Shown here in pieces: positions 1 to 10,844 of a stretch of 64,000 nucleotides of DNA. The notes below the pieces were generated by a model, which made no database searches, was not told the DNA's origin, and was given only the letters and a program-made list of their open reading frames with translations. This DNA is from Calonectria ilicicola (lineage: Eukaryota > Ascomycota > Sordariomycetes > Hypocreales > Nectriaceae): contig CP085828.1 in the NCBI GenBank assembly GCA_020809705.1, forward strand, positions 2,666,001 through 2,730,000, written 5' to 3'. The first letter of the stretch is position 1. The number at the start of each line of letters is the position of its first letter. Both the position numbers and the translations under genes were made by a program.

Positions 1-219
1 GATAAAGCTTCAGAGCTTCAGAGCCAGATTTATCAGGAGCTCGACAGCCGCACAGATAATGAAGCTCGTGCCCGGCTACAGAGCGAGCTGCCCGAAATGC
101 GAAATGTGCTCAAACGCCTCCGTGACGCAAGCAAGAATGAGTTTGCCTGCTTCAAGAAACCCAAACGCCCAGGCCACGGACCCAGCCGAAACAACAGTGG
201 AATCTCCACGACTTCTTAG
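1..219 (+). CDS. 3' end of an unidentified coiled-coil protein gene (partial)
   Basis: Frame 1 is open from the first base to a TAG at 217-219 (72 residues), with no start inside the window, so this is read as the C-terminal exon of a gene that begins to the left. The peptide starts as a charged, heptad-like helix (LQSQIYQELDSRTDNEARAR, then LQSELPEMRNVLKRLRDAS) and ends in a basic, glycine/serine-rich tail. That composition is typical of coding sequence and of a coiled coil. I do not recognise the family. Short length and the window edge keep confidence moderate; another reading frame also starts here, but with much less protein-like composition. Confidence 0.5.
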   Translation, partial: DKASELQSQIYQELDSRTDNEARARLQSELPEMRNVLKRLRDASKNEFACFKKPKRPGHGPSRNNSGISTTS

Positions 220-812
220 GCCCGGTGCCCTCACTAGTCAATGTTGGGAGTTTCGGGGCGCTTATGATGGGACAACGAGGCATGAAATCATTCAGGTCAG
301 TGGGTGCGAAGTATTGCTAACGGTTGAGGGAAATCAAACATGCTACTTTTTTATTTACCATAAGAGCTATAGTAAAATATTTATTGAATCAATCCCTGTC
401 TAACAACAGGTCCCCTTGTTTTTTTGGATCTTTTGGGTGTGTGTTTTGTATGACCCTGAGGTATCTCCTCATCTATACCGCAAAACGCCTGAAAAAAAAC
501 ATGTCCGTCCTTTATAATTTTTTTTTTCGTCTTCGTCCTCCATCATCATATTCCCCATACTGATGGAATACAATGGACGTGTAGTGGCCCAAGTCTGACT
601 TAATCATACATCAACGTAAGCATCGTAAAAAAGGTATCAATTGATTCGTGTGGTTTCCGTCCAATCATTCATTAACCATTAAAATGATGGTTCTCAATCG
701 TCAACAAGTGCCCTTGGCTCTGGATTTAGTGCTGTGGTCCCTGTTTCAAAGGCATAGCAAAACCGATGGAACGCAATGCGCCGAATACACCACGAAGCTG
801 AAAGGCAACTGC
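220..812. other. Intergenic, convergent 3' regions
   Basis: No convincing gene. AT-rich, with poly-A and poly-T runs near 490-530, consistent with 3' UTR and terminator sequence of the two genes that converge here. Confidence 0.5.
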
Positions 813-3018
813 CTAAGGTGTTGGGATAAGGAGATGGGAACAGAACATAAGCTCTAGAGAGCGAGAATCCGCAGGAGAGAATTGTGACCCCTCTTGGCGG
901 GCATGGGTGGTATCGTCTGGTACAGTTAGCACACAATGTTAGTTAAAGGTAAAGGGGGGAGCGTACAGTCAAGGTCAAGGCTTTGGAAATAAGTCACAAG
1001 AACTGGGTCCTGCTCCGAAGTAGCCAACTTTCCATTGGCGTCTCGGTGAGTTAGCGGTAGGGATTTGCGGATTGCGAGTAACATCTTCAACAGTCCAGAT
1101 AGATTGCTACCCTGTTGGGTGAAGACGCTTGGGTCTCTTTCCAAGGGCCAGCCCGGGCGAAGGTGATCCTGTTCCCAGGCCTTGAAAGCCCACGTAGACT
1201 TCTCTACACAATTGAGAAAGATTAAAGCAGTAAGAAAAACTTTGAAGCTGATTTTGACTTTGCTGTCCTGAAGTACTCTGTGCATGCCACTGAGCAGGGC
1301 CTTCGAAGTGTTGTTAGCCTTTCTTTCAGCGGCGGCATTCAGCTGCATGCATATCATCGTGTATATATCGGCATCGTTCTCGCTCTGGGCTTCCTTGATT
1401 CGTCTCGGCTCCTCTCCTTCCGTAGTAGGCTTTTCAATAATATTCCACTGGCGCTCGCGATCGATACTTTCCACCAGGCCCCAGAGCTCTAAAGCTTTCC
1501 GAAGAAGGTCATCTTCCGCCTCTGTGAGTTGTTGGATCGCCATCTCGAGAGTGACCCTCATGAATTTGGAGGGTTCGCGCTCAATGAAGAGATGAAACAC
1601 ATCACGCATGTAAGTTTCAACCTTTCCAGGAAGATCTTCTACATCTTGATCAATCATAATAACTTGGTGGAAAGGGTCTTTGCTTTGTCGGGCCTCAGCC
1701 TGCGCTTCGGTTGGTTCAAGCAAAGCCACTAGCGCCTCCAGGACGATACTTTTCCCTGTTTCGGGAAAATGAGACACTTCAATCACGGTGCCATTATTCA
1801 TCATTTGAAGTTGGCTCTTGAGGAGATTAATTCGATTCTGTGACAGGACCACTTGAACTCCTGCAGAGTAGAGGTCAAGTTGCTCATGCAACCTGGTGCG
1901 CACACAGCCTGTCCTCCAGACCCTGGGGGCTAAAACCTTGCGACATGTATCACATGGTGTCCCCTTGCCACAATTCTTTCGGAGGATTCTGCATCGAATG
2001 CAAGCGCCAATCTTTCGCACTTCCTGGACTTCTTTGCGTCGTGCTGCTGTGAAACGAGATCGAGAATGGCGGGGTCTCCCATTCAAGTGGCCATCACCAG
2101 TATCCATGCGAATACCACCACGATTCATCTGGATCGGTGGGGGGGGGTGGTCATTTACAACAGCGACAGGGGAAGTCGTTGCCAGGTATGTCATTTCACC
2201 CCATGGTTGAGAAATATTAGTCTCGTGGACCACCGCACTGGCTGGGGAGACTTCGGTGGAGGGCGGATTATCGACAGTCGGCGGTGGGGTTGAGGCGGGG
2301 TTATCGTGAACCAGCTGAGGATCGAGGAGCGATGGGTTTAGTCGAGCTGTGGCAGCGACAGCGACGGATATGTTAGCAGCATCGGGGGAAGATGCGTTGC
2401 CTGGTAGAAAGGCTTGCAGGCGTTCCTCAGCCGAGAGCTCTGGGCCCGGAAGCGGCGACTGCACATCTGCTTGCAGGGTTAGTCGGTTGCTATCCATTAG
2501 TTCATAGGGAGCTTACTTCTGGTATTCTGCTGAGTTCGGTTCTCGTAGCTAACTGGGGGGTTGTCGAGGGTGAATTGTTCCTGGAGCTCGAAGCGGTCAC
2601 CCGCCTGAGTGTTGGCGGGGTTGGCGGGGTCATGAGCACCTGGAGTATTTTGGCCACGATTGTTCTCGTTAAGATCAACCTGGCGCGAAGCTTCGGCAAG
2701 GGTTTCTAGAGCACTCCATCCTTGTGGCAGATTGGATACATCTGTGGCTTGTCCGCCAGCCTGCACCCCGGGAAGAGGTCGGTCTGTGACAGCTCTCGCG
2801 TTGGTGATACCGTGAAGCTCAAGGCAAGCACGCATGCGGTCTGATTCGGAGATGGCCGGGCATTTTTTGGTAATGTGTGTCGTCAAGCTGTCTATTCGTC
2901 CTTTGGGGAAGTTTTCGCCGCATTGCTTGCAGGTGTGAGGATAGCGGTTGCTATTGTCGTTGAGCTTAGGGCCGCGGACAAAGTACTCGAGGATGAGGGG
3001 GTTGGGCTTTCGGCCCAT
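813..3018 (-). CDS. Dual zinc-finger regulator: BED/C2HC-type finger plus atypical Zn2Cys6 domain
   Basis: Putative nuclear DNA-binding protein. Exons 3018-2517, 2466-967 and 916-813; introns 2467-2516 and 917-966 (50 nt each, GTAAGC and GTACGC donors, CTAAC branch sites) join in phase to about 701 residues. The last intron is inferred; without it the protein ends at 926. The N-terminus has a BED-like finger (C30, C33, H48, C53 in HTCKQCGENFPKGR onward). A Cys6 domain follows at about 323-355 (CIRCRILRKNCGKGTPCDTC), whose last cysteine comes after 12 residues instead of the usual 6-8. The stretch between is proline/serine-rich and probably disordered; the C-terminal 300 residues are helical. 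From memory this two-finger architecture recurs in Sordariomycetes as uncharacterised C6-finger proteins. Target genes are unknown. The start ATG at 3018 fits the conserved MGRKPN opening. Confidence 0.8.
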
Positions 3019-4686
3019 TGCGCGTTGGGGGGATTTGTTGCAAGCACCTGGCCTACAACCTCGTCTTTCAGATCAGTCAGGAGTAAGGTGTGGCCAGAAT
3101 CGCGTGGGAGGTCTGGTCGCGATGAAGCGGCCGTGCTCTGAAGACGTAGTATAGGGCTGGTGGGATTTCGTGATGGCATCGCCGGCATTCTGCCATTGAC
3201 CGACAAAATTCTCACACCGCCTATCGAATTTCGGGAAATTGATATTCCGGTAGGTGGTTCTTTGCTGCTATTGGCCAAAAGTCCCCGACCGCCTTCAACC
3301 TTGAAAAACAACTGGAGACAGTGTTAGTCCCAGTTTTGAAAGTTGAAAACTAAGCTGTCATCTTTTACAAAATTAAAATTATATATATTGCTTGGTTTTA
3401 TAAGTACATTTTCTATTATTATCCCAATTCTCCAGAACTCTGATGATTATGGAGCCTCACCATCACGCTGCTGAAGCACTGTAGTGCTCTGATTGATTGT
3501 TGGAGGGGTAACAAGACCCCGCCATCCAGTTTCAAGTGCAGGGTAGGTGATTCAGGTACGGAGTGTCTTAAATGGGAAATCTGCACTTTGGATATGTGCT
3601 TCCTTCCAACCTACATGGCAATTAATTCAAGCACTTGTTTCACCCTTCTTTTGGAAAGTCATTATGAGTATGATGGGCGCACATGGCGATTTCTCCCAGT
3701 TTGCATTGTTTCCTTTGCATCACCCTCCCAACTAGTGGTCCATGGTTTACACGCATACACCCCTGGTACGGAAATAGGTCGTCAGGAATGTGAGAATTAT
3801 TAAGTACGTGCCACGCACAGGTGATGGTCACGAACGGGATGCTATGATCAGCAAGCCAATCAATGTGAAATTACAACTGTGTCAGAAAAAAAAAGAACTT
3901 TGGTTTATAGAGTCGAGCCTACGATTGCATCTCATATGGCAGTAGAAAATGGAAAATCATATTAACATGACCAAGGTATCATGGACGGATCCTGAGCATC
4001 TAGTTGCTGATTTCGACACGAAGAGCAAAAGTTCCACGGCGTAAACGAACTCCAAGGCATCATGCAGGAGAGGTGAGAAAACCTTTGTCAACACCCAGCA
4101 CAATATGTACGCGAGTGGAGCAGGCAAGGTCCGCAGAGGGCTTCGAGCGGGTTGGCCCGGTTTGGGCAGGTACCCATATGGTAGCCATGGGAAGAATGAA
4201 GAACACACAAGACAGCTGCAGCATGCGTCTTGCGTCTCACTCGGCACACAATTTAGACAAAGTTCAATGATCAAAACCCGGGCATATAAATCAAAAGCGT
4301 AGCTTGCTGCCCTTGAGAAAATTTGACTCATGATGAATATCATTTTTCATGACAAGTTTTCGCGGCCGAGTCCATCATGATGTTTTCCCCAGATCGGAGG
4401 ACCGAAGGCTCCGAGGGCTTTTCCGAGCCGCAAGTCGTCAAAAAGCCTCGAAAAAGTGGAGTTTGTGGAGCATCATGGATGCGGGCGCCACATCCACAGT
4501 GGCTCGGAGTGGCTGGAGAACCTGTCACTGCGCACCTGTTGGAGCCATTTCCACTGATACTTCTTCTTCTTGGGAAACTTCAAACTTCATTTTCAATCTG
4601 CCTCTCTCTTCTCGCCTCCCTCTCCCCTCTTCCTTCTCCCTCCTCTTCCAGTCTTAGGCTGCTCCTAATCTCGCTCGCCCTTCACA
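3019..4686. other. Divergent intergenic region, zinc-finger gene / IDH2
   Basis: No supportable gene. AT-rich patch at about 3355-3425. A TATAAA-like box lies at 4285-4290, about 400 nt upstream of IDH2. A long C/T-rich tract at about 4590-4680 sits just before the IDH2 ATG, as is common in highly expressed fungal genes. Confidence 0.4.
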
Positions 4687-6173
4687 ATGCTGGCCATTCG
4701 AGCTTTCTCTAGCCCTGTCTCTAGGCAGGCCCTGCGCGCAGCTCCCCGCGCTGCCACTTCCTGGGCTTTCTACGTGCGTAACAGCCGTCGCAATGGATCA
4801 TATTTCCATACTAACAGTTCTGCTGCAGAACCGATGCTACTCTACTGGCGGCGAGAAGGTCGCCAAGTACGAAGGCACCAAGGACTCCAATGTACGTTTG
4901 CGCCCGACTGCCTGTTTCATGCCTCGTACATACGGGCCCAGCATCGGCTGGCCCGAGCAACCAGCGACTGGGATAAAATCACTCAGTCGCAAGGCTTGGC
5001 TTAGGCCGTAGTTGATTATAAGATTTCTAACATTGCACCCAGGGCAACTTCCTCGTTAGTTTGATCGAGGGTGACGGTATTGGCCCTGAAATCGCCCAAT
5101 CCGTCAAGGACATCTTCGCCGCTGCCAAAGTATGCTCCACCAACAACCCATCTCGTGTAAGCAGTCCACGCACTAACACAAGACTTACAGACTCCCATTG
5201 CCTGGGAACCCGTCGACGTCACCCCCATCATCAAGGACGGCAAGACTGCTATTCCCGACGCTGCCATTGAGAACATCCAGAAGAACAAGATTGCTCTGAA
5301 GGGACCCCTCGCTGTATGTTAACCCCCCGGTATAGCCTCTCCCGGTGTCTCCGGCATGTTTCTAACGACTTGCTTCAACAGACTCCCGTTGGCAAGGGCC
5401 ACGTCTCCCTCAACCTTACCCTCCGACGAACCTTCAACCTTTTCGCAAACTTGCGACCTTGCCGCTCTGTCGCTGGTTACGAGACCCCCTACGACAACGT
5501 CGACACCGTCCTGATCCGAGAGAACACCGAGGGTGAATACTCAGGTATCGAGCACGTTGTTGTCGATGGCGTTGTCCAGAGCATCAAGCTCATCACCCGC
5601 GAGGCCAGCGAGCGTGTCCTCCGATTCGCCTTCCAGCACGCCGAGTCCATTGGCCGTAAGAAGGTCCGTGTTGTGCACAAGGCCACCATCATGAAGCTGT
5701 CCGACGGTCTCTTCCTCAAGGTTGCCCAGGAGGTCGCTAAGGACTTCCCCGGCATTGAGTTCGACGCCGAGCTTCTCGACAACAGCTGTCTTAAGATGGT
5801 CACCGACCCCACCCCCTACAACGACAAGGTCCTTGTCATGCCTAACCTTTACGGTGACATTCTCTCCGACATGTGCGCCGGTCTCATCGGTGGTCTGGGT
5901 CTCACCCCCTCTGGAAACATTGGTGATGAGTGCTCCATCTTCGAGGCTGTCCACGGTTCCGCCCCCGATATTGCCGGCAAGGGCTTGGCCAACCCCACCG
6001 CTCTCCTCCTCAGCTCCATCATGATGCTGCGACACATGGGCCTGACTGAGCACGCCTCTAGAATCGAGTCTGCTATCTTTGATACCCTGGCCGAGGGCAA
6101 GGCCCTCACTGGCGACTTGGGCGGCAGCGCCAAGACCCACGAGTACGCCCAGGCCATTATTTCCAGGCTGTAA
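4687..6173 (+). CDS. IDH2: NAD-dependent isocitrate dehydrogenase, catalytic subunit 2, mitochondrial
   Basis: Catalyses isocitrate + NAD+ to 2-oxoglutarate + CO2 + NADH in the TCA cycle, as a hetero-oligomer with the regulatory Idh1 subunit. Five exons: 4687-4773, 4829-4891, 5043-5129, 5191-5313 and 5382-6173, all introns GT-AG and all junctions in phase 0, giving 383 residues (yeast Idh2 is 369). The first about 40 residues ([20 protein letters not shown]...) are an Arg/Ser/Ala-rich mitochondrial presequence split by intron 1. The core begins [20 protein letters not shown]; the IDH/IPMDH signature [20 protein letters not shown] lies near residues 275-295. The C-terminal [20 protein letters not shown] and [16 protein letters not shown] stretches match the catalytic rather than the regulatory subunit. 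Convergent with the F-box gene. Identity is secure; subunit assignment is from remembered family differences. Confidence 0.95.
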
Positions 6174-7788
6174 ATAACTATTAGATACCTGCTGCTTGCG
6201 CGTTTTTGTTTTAGGGTAGTATTTATGTAACTGTACCAATCCTAGATTAAGGCACGGCGAAATGATTATTTGAACCACTACATAATTATTCGGTTTTAGC
6301 ATTTGAGTGAATGAGCCATCCTGGTGCCGATCTATGATAACGTGAACTAGCCAGGATATGTTGGCAATTGTCTTTATTCATATGCTCTTTTGTCCTCCCT
6401 TGACGTTTATGCGACTGCTGTTCATTCGTGTTAGTGCTGTAAGTAAATGTTGCATGCGGGATGATGTCTCGCTTCGGAGCGGATTCTGAGGCTCGGGCGG
6501 CGACGCATCGAGACGCCACCATCAATCAATCCTCCGCTGTGCGTCAAACGCCTCTAGGCCAATTGGGACCGCCCTAGAGTATCCACCATGGACTTAGTGG
6601 CTGCTACCTCGGTGGTTGACATGACACTCGTCTAAGAGTCAGTAAACCCAGGAAATAAAGCGGAGTCAAGAAACATGATCTAGAGGACTGAATTATTAAT
6701 TTATTAATTAATTGATGCACAGTGAATTGGACTTCCCCAAGCCGTGATGGAGGCTTGCTTTGCCTTGTTCCTAGTTTGCACCACTGTTTGAGTGTTTTGC
6801 GAGGTGCGGCGGTCCTATCATGTAACCGGCCGTCGGGCTGGACCCAAAAGCAATTATGTGCTTGACCCCCACATAACGAAAGAAACCATGCGCGTCATCG
6901 GTTCGGCACCTCAGAATCCTTGCAAGGCCAAAAGCGGCGCCGCTACTAGGGCGCTGCATCCTCGGCACCGAGCAAGGGAACGGATTCTGGCGACTTTAAT
7001 GCGCTGCTGCTGCTGGTCGATTTCGGATGCGTTGGGAAACGGAGGCTCGTGGAATCCACTTTGTTGAATCGGCATGCCAGACCCCGACGCTCCAAGGGCA
7101 GGGTGCTGTTGAAAGTGCATTTGAGCAGCGCGGGAATGGCTGGTTGAGGAGGTGGCTGCCATGCACCACTGGACACATGGCTGGCTATGCATACATGTTC
7201 CGACCTGTCAGTATGGACCATATCGTCATTATGGCTTTTGGTGACATTATTTCCAAATTCACTTGCACTAAGAATTTTGATTCCATGGAATCATTGACAA
7301 ACGAATTAAGCAGCATGCAATAACTAATAACTGCACTTATCCCTGCGCCGATTATCCTCGACTGTATCAGACTGAACTTTGCATGCGCACCTTAGACCCA
7401 CTTGCAAACACACCGTACATATACATACCACCTGATTTTGATCTTTTTTGATCTTGGTTTTCATCTTAATTTTTGTTATTATTATTATCTTTTGCATTTC
7501 ATTTTGCAATGCTGGTGCAAAGCCAAGAGCGACACAGCATCACAGCAACCCGTTTCACACATTGCTCCCATTCTCTCATAATATACAAATAAAATCAAGT
7601 CCGATGGCTCTTTGTGAAGAGAATCAGTCATCACTCTGTGCTGCCCAAAGGTGAATCCAAACCTTCGCCGGTGCTCATCATCATAACCAAGTATCCCTCA
7701 TCCCCCAAGACTAATCCGTCCATGTACGCCCATCACAAAACTTACAAATTTCTCAACCTTGTAACATCTCCTTCATAAAAATATCGCA
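6174..7788. other. Convergent intergenic region, IDH2 / F-box gene
   Basis: No gene supported. An AT-rich TTAA-repeat patch lies at about 6688-6716, with T-rich stretches around 7440-7510. The short open frames on both strands lack protein-like composition. Confidence 0.45.
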
Positions 7789-10700
7789 TTAAAGCCGTCC
7801 GTTTCGAATTTCCTTTTCAAAAATCTTGATTCCCCAGACCTCGTAGAACTGTAGCACACCCACAGTCTTGAGTCGAAGCCGCTTGCCACAGTTGAAGGCA
7901 TCATCCTCATCCTCATCACTTTCGCTATCCGAGCCCCAGTCACTCATTGCTAACATTGGTAACGCGTCGGAATTATGGATCGTGCCTGTGGTAGCTTTGC
8001 CTTTGCCTTTGCTTCTCCTTTTTGACGACTCCCCACTCTTCTTTGTTGTTTGTGATGGCCTGATGACACGATCTAACCGATCGTCTTCCATGGCGATCCA
8101 CTCAAGCTTGAGCTCAGGGTGATGGGATAAGTTATCAACAATAAAGTTAAGAGTCTCGCGCATGACCCAGATGCAAGTATCGTTGTTTCTGAAGTGCAGA
8201 ATGTTGATAGCTTTGAGACTGACTAGGCCAGAAAAGTATTGCATGAATGCGTGCTACTGACTGTTAGCTGGGGAAACACACCTGTGCAATTTGAATCTTA
8301 CCACTGCATGGATATTCATGCTGACAGCCAGTTCCTCGAGTTGGGCTCCTCTGGTACAAATAAGGATCATGGCTTTTTGATTCATATCCCAGTTGGACCC
8401 ATTAGACTCATCCTTGATCATTAACCTCTTCAATATCGACATGTGTTTCTTCAAGACAAGCCGTCGAATTTGATCGATGGAAATCGTTGACTTGGGGGCA
8501 AAACTCTCGGGTCTGTGCTTTGAGCTGCGCTCAAGCATAAACAACTCGTGTAATTCGTCAAGTTGTGACATGCAGTTGAGAAAGGCAACCGAAACATTGT
8601 CAGTGAAAACGTTCCTCAAGGCCAATGGACTAATCTTGTTTTCCTTGGCCAGCATTGTCCAAACTGGGACTTGGTTGCCGACGTTGAGGAGGGTGAGATT
8701 CTTGATACATCGAAGATCCAAAGCCCTCGACAAGACAGATGACTTGACCGGGACCAAGTGAATGCTCAACGTTTCCAATGCCAAACCACGAGTATCGCGG
8801 ATGTAATCGTCCATACCCTCAGGATTGGTCGCTTTAGGCTGGTCCTGTATTTTTTTCGTCACGTCTTTGATCTCGGTTTCAGCAATTTTGATTTGGTGCT
8901 GGATGTCAACAATAGACTCGTGGAGTTCTTTAATTTGTAATTCAGCGTCATTGACTCGGCTGGGACTGGCATCGTTCCCTGCCGCACACATTTCCTTGAT
9001 CTTTTGTTCAAGACCATTAACACGTGCTTGGAAAATATTCAGTCTGGTAGAGAGGATCTCAGAATTGTGCAATTGTGCAGTCAAACTCGTCACGACTTGG
9101 TCAATTTTCGGAGGGGTGTCGATAGTGGAGGGAGAAGGTGTCCATATCTCTTCAGATTTCTCATTGGACTCTTTTGTGGTCTGTTCATCAGATTCGTCAT
9201 CGACATCGTCTGCAGGGTCTGGATGTTCAATCTCAATATCGTCGGGCGATGTATCACCTTCCACGCCCTTGCCTTTAGATTTGCTGGCTGTGACCGGTGG
9301 TATCAAAGCCTCCTTGTTTTCTGGCTCTCTAGATTTATTCTCATTATTCCCCGAACTATTGTTTTTCGTCTCCGGATATTTGCTAGTCGAGGGGCCCTCT
9401 CCAGAAGATTTGTCAGGTAAGTCACTCGAGTCGACGTATTTTCTGGCCGCTTTTTCAATCATATCCAGGATATCCTGCTGGGTAACCGAAAAGTCCCTTG
9501 AACCATTGTTCAGAGACATGAGTTTGGTGGACACATCCTTGATTGAGGTGACAAATTCATCGCGAGGATTTGCAACGCCTACGTTACTCGATTCTTCAAT
9601 CTTGACGTCTCCTGCCGTATTACTTCGGCGACTTTGTTGAAAGGGAGCTTTCTTGACGATGAAGGGTTCGACATCGAAAATTCTTCCTAGAACAGACTCT
9701 TGAAGTTTTCTCTCCTCTTGGGATCGGAACGTTTTGGCAGGGCCATTATCATCGAAGTTGGAACTCGGTGAGGCTGGGTCGGCTTGAAACTCATCCTCAG
9801 CATCCGAATCATCTGGGTCGGAATCCCCAGAAAGTGTATGGCGAGCTTGCAACGCCAGAGAATCGGATAGGGATATTTGGAATTCTTTTAAGGTAGAAGA
9901 CGAATTTCGGATACAAGTCTTGAGCTCTGTTACTACATCGAGACTATCGATATCGAGAACGGAAAGATTCTTGAGCTTTTTGAAGCCAGAGAGAGTGGGA
10001 GGCTCTCGCTGATGAAAAGTGCATTTCCCGGTGCTGCCCCTGCTCTTGGTAGCCGAGAGGCTTGAAGTCGAGGGCCCACTGGTCCCTGCGGCGGGAAAGA
10101 TGGGCGGGGGAATGTCAGACCAGTGACTTTGCGGTGGCGTATCGTCAAGTGACAGCGGGAGAGGTGGAGGCGTGGTATAGTATGAGTCGCCAGATTGCAT
10201 CCGAATTTGAAACGTTGACAAAGTCTGTATCCTGTGCAGCTCCCGATACACTGGCCTGCTTAGTTCCACTCGAATGTTCCAGCTAACCGCATTCAATTAG
10301 TATAAAAGAGAATAGACAAACAGTGCACGTAGTTTCACCCACCGGAAAGTCTCGAGAGAATTTGCATTTCTGAGGGCCAAAGCCAAAAGAGTGTTGAGGA
10401 ACTTGCCACAACTAGTATTGTAAAGATATGGCTTGTAAGCGTGCTCGGCTTTAATGCCAGTGCTCACGGTGTCCATGGACAATTCTTTAAGATGCTTGGC
10501 ATAATTGTATTCACTTGTAGTGAACGTGTCCAAGCCGCCTGCGAGGCCATCTATAGGGGAGTCGAATCTTAAGTCATCGCCGTCAGGGAAGAGGATATTG
10601 AAGCTGCGGTAGAGCTGGGCGGAGGCGAGTTCATGAAAGCGCTTCGAGACGAGTGCGACGCATATAAGATCGGACTGGGCGCACTGTGGGAGAAGTTAGC

Positions 10701-10844
10701 GGAGGAGAGGGCTGGGGATAAACGGGGACTGGAAAATGAGCGCACATGGGAGATAATCTCTTGCTGGGTCTCAGCAGGGAGATCGAGGAAGGTCAGCGCG
10801 AGTGTAGGTGCGGGGGCAGCCTTGTCGGCAGCCTCCGCGACCAT
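7789..10844 (-). CDS. Large F-box protein with acidic, coiled-coil middle
   Basis: Probable substrate-recognition subunit of an SCF ubiquitin ligase. Exons 10844-10746, 10683-10343, 10282-8302 and 8253-7789; introns of 62, 60 and 48 nt with good GTGCGC, GTGGGT and GTAAGA donors and CTAAC/CTAAT branch sites join to 961 residues. The F-box occupies about residues 15-60 (FLDLPAETQQEIISH continuing across intron 1 as CAQSDLICVALVSKRFHEL), so the ATG at 10844 is favoured. The middle (about 150-440) is low-complexity and acidic, rich in Ser/Asp/Glu; a predicted coiled coil follows (about 470-540). The C-terminal third shows LRR-like spacing of leucines (LRCIKNLTLLNVGN, LEELAVSMNIHAV). The last exon carries a basic-acidic linker (RRSKGKGKATTG) and a short helical tail. 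The substrate is not inferable. Confidence 0.85.

Noticed and set aside
3957..4343. 128-codon minus-strand hydrophobic open frame between the first two genes
   Set aside because: Cys/Leu-rich but without domain or splice partners; overlaps the IDH2 upstream region and other frames.
5541..6302. 253-codon minus-strand open frame opposite IDH2
   Set aside because: Same antisense effect of codon bias; no family resemblance.
8825..9640. 271-codon plus-strand open frame within the F-box gene
   Set aside because: Antisense of the Asp/Glu/Ser-rich segment; hydrophobic composition arises from complementing those codons.
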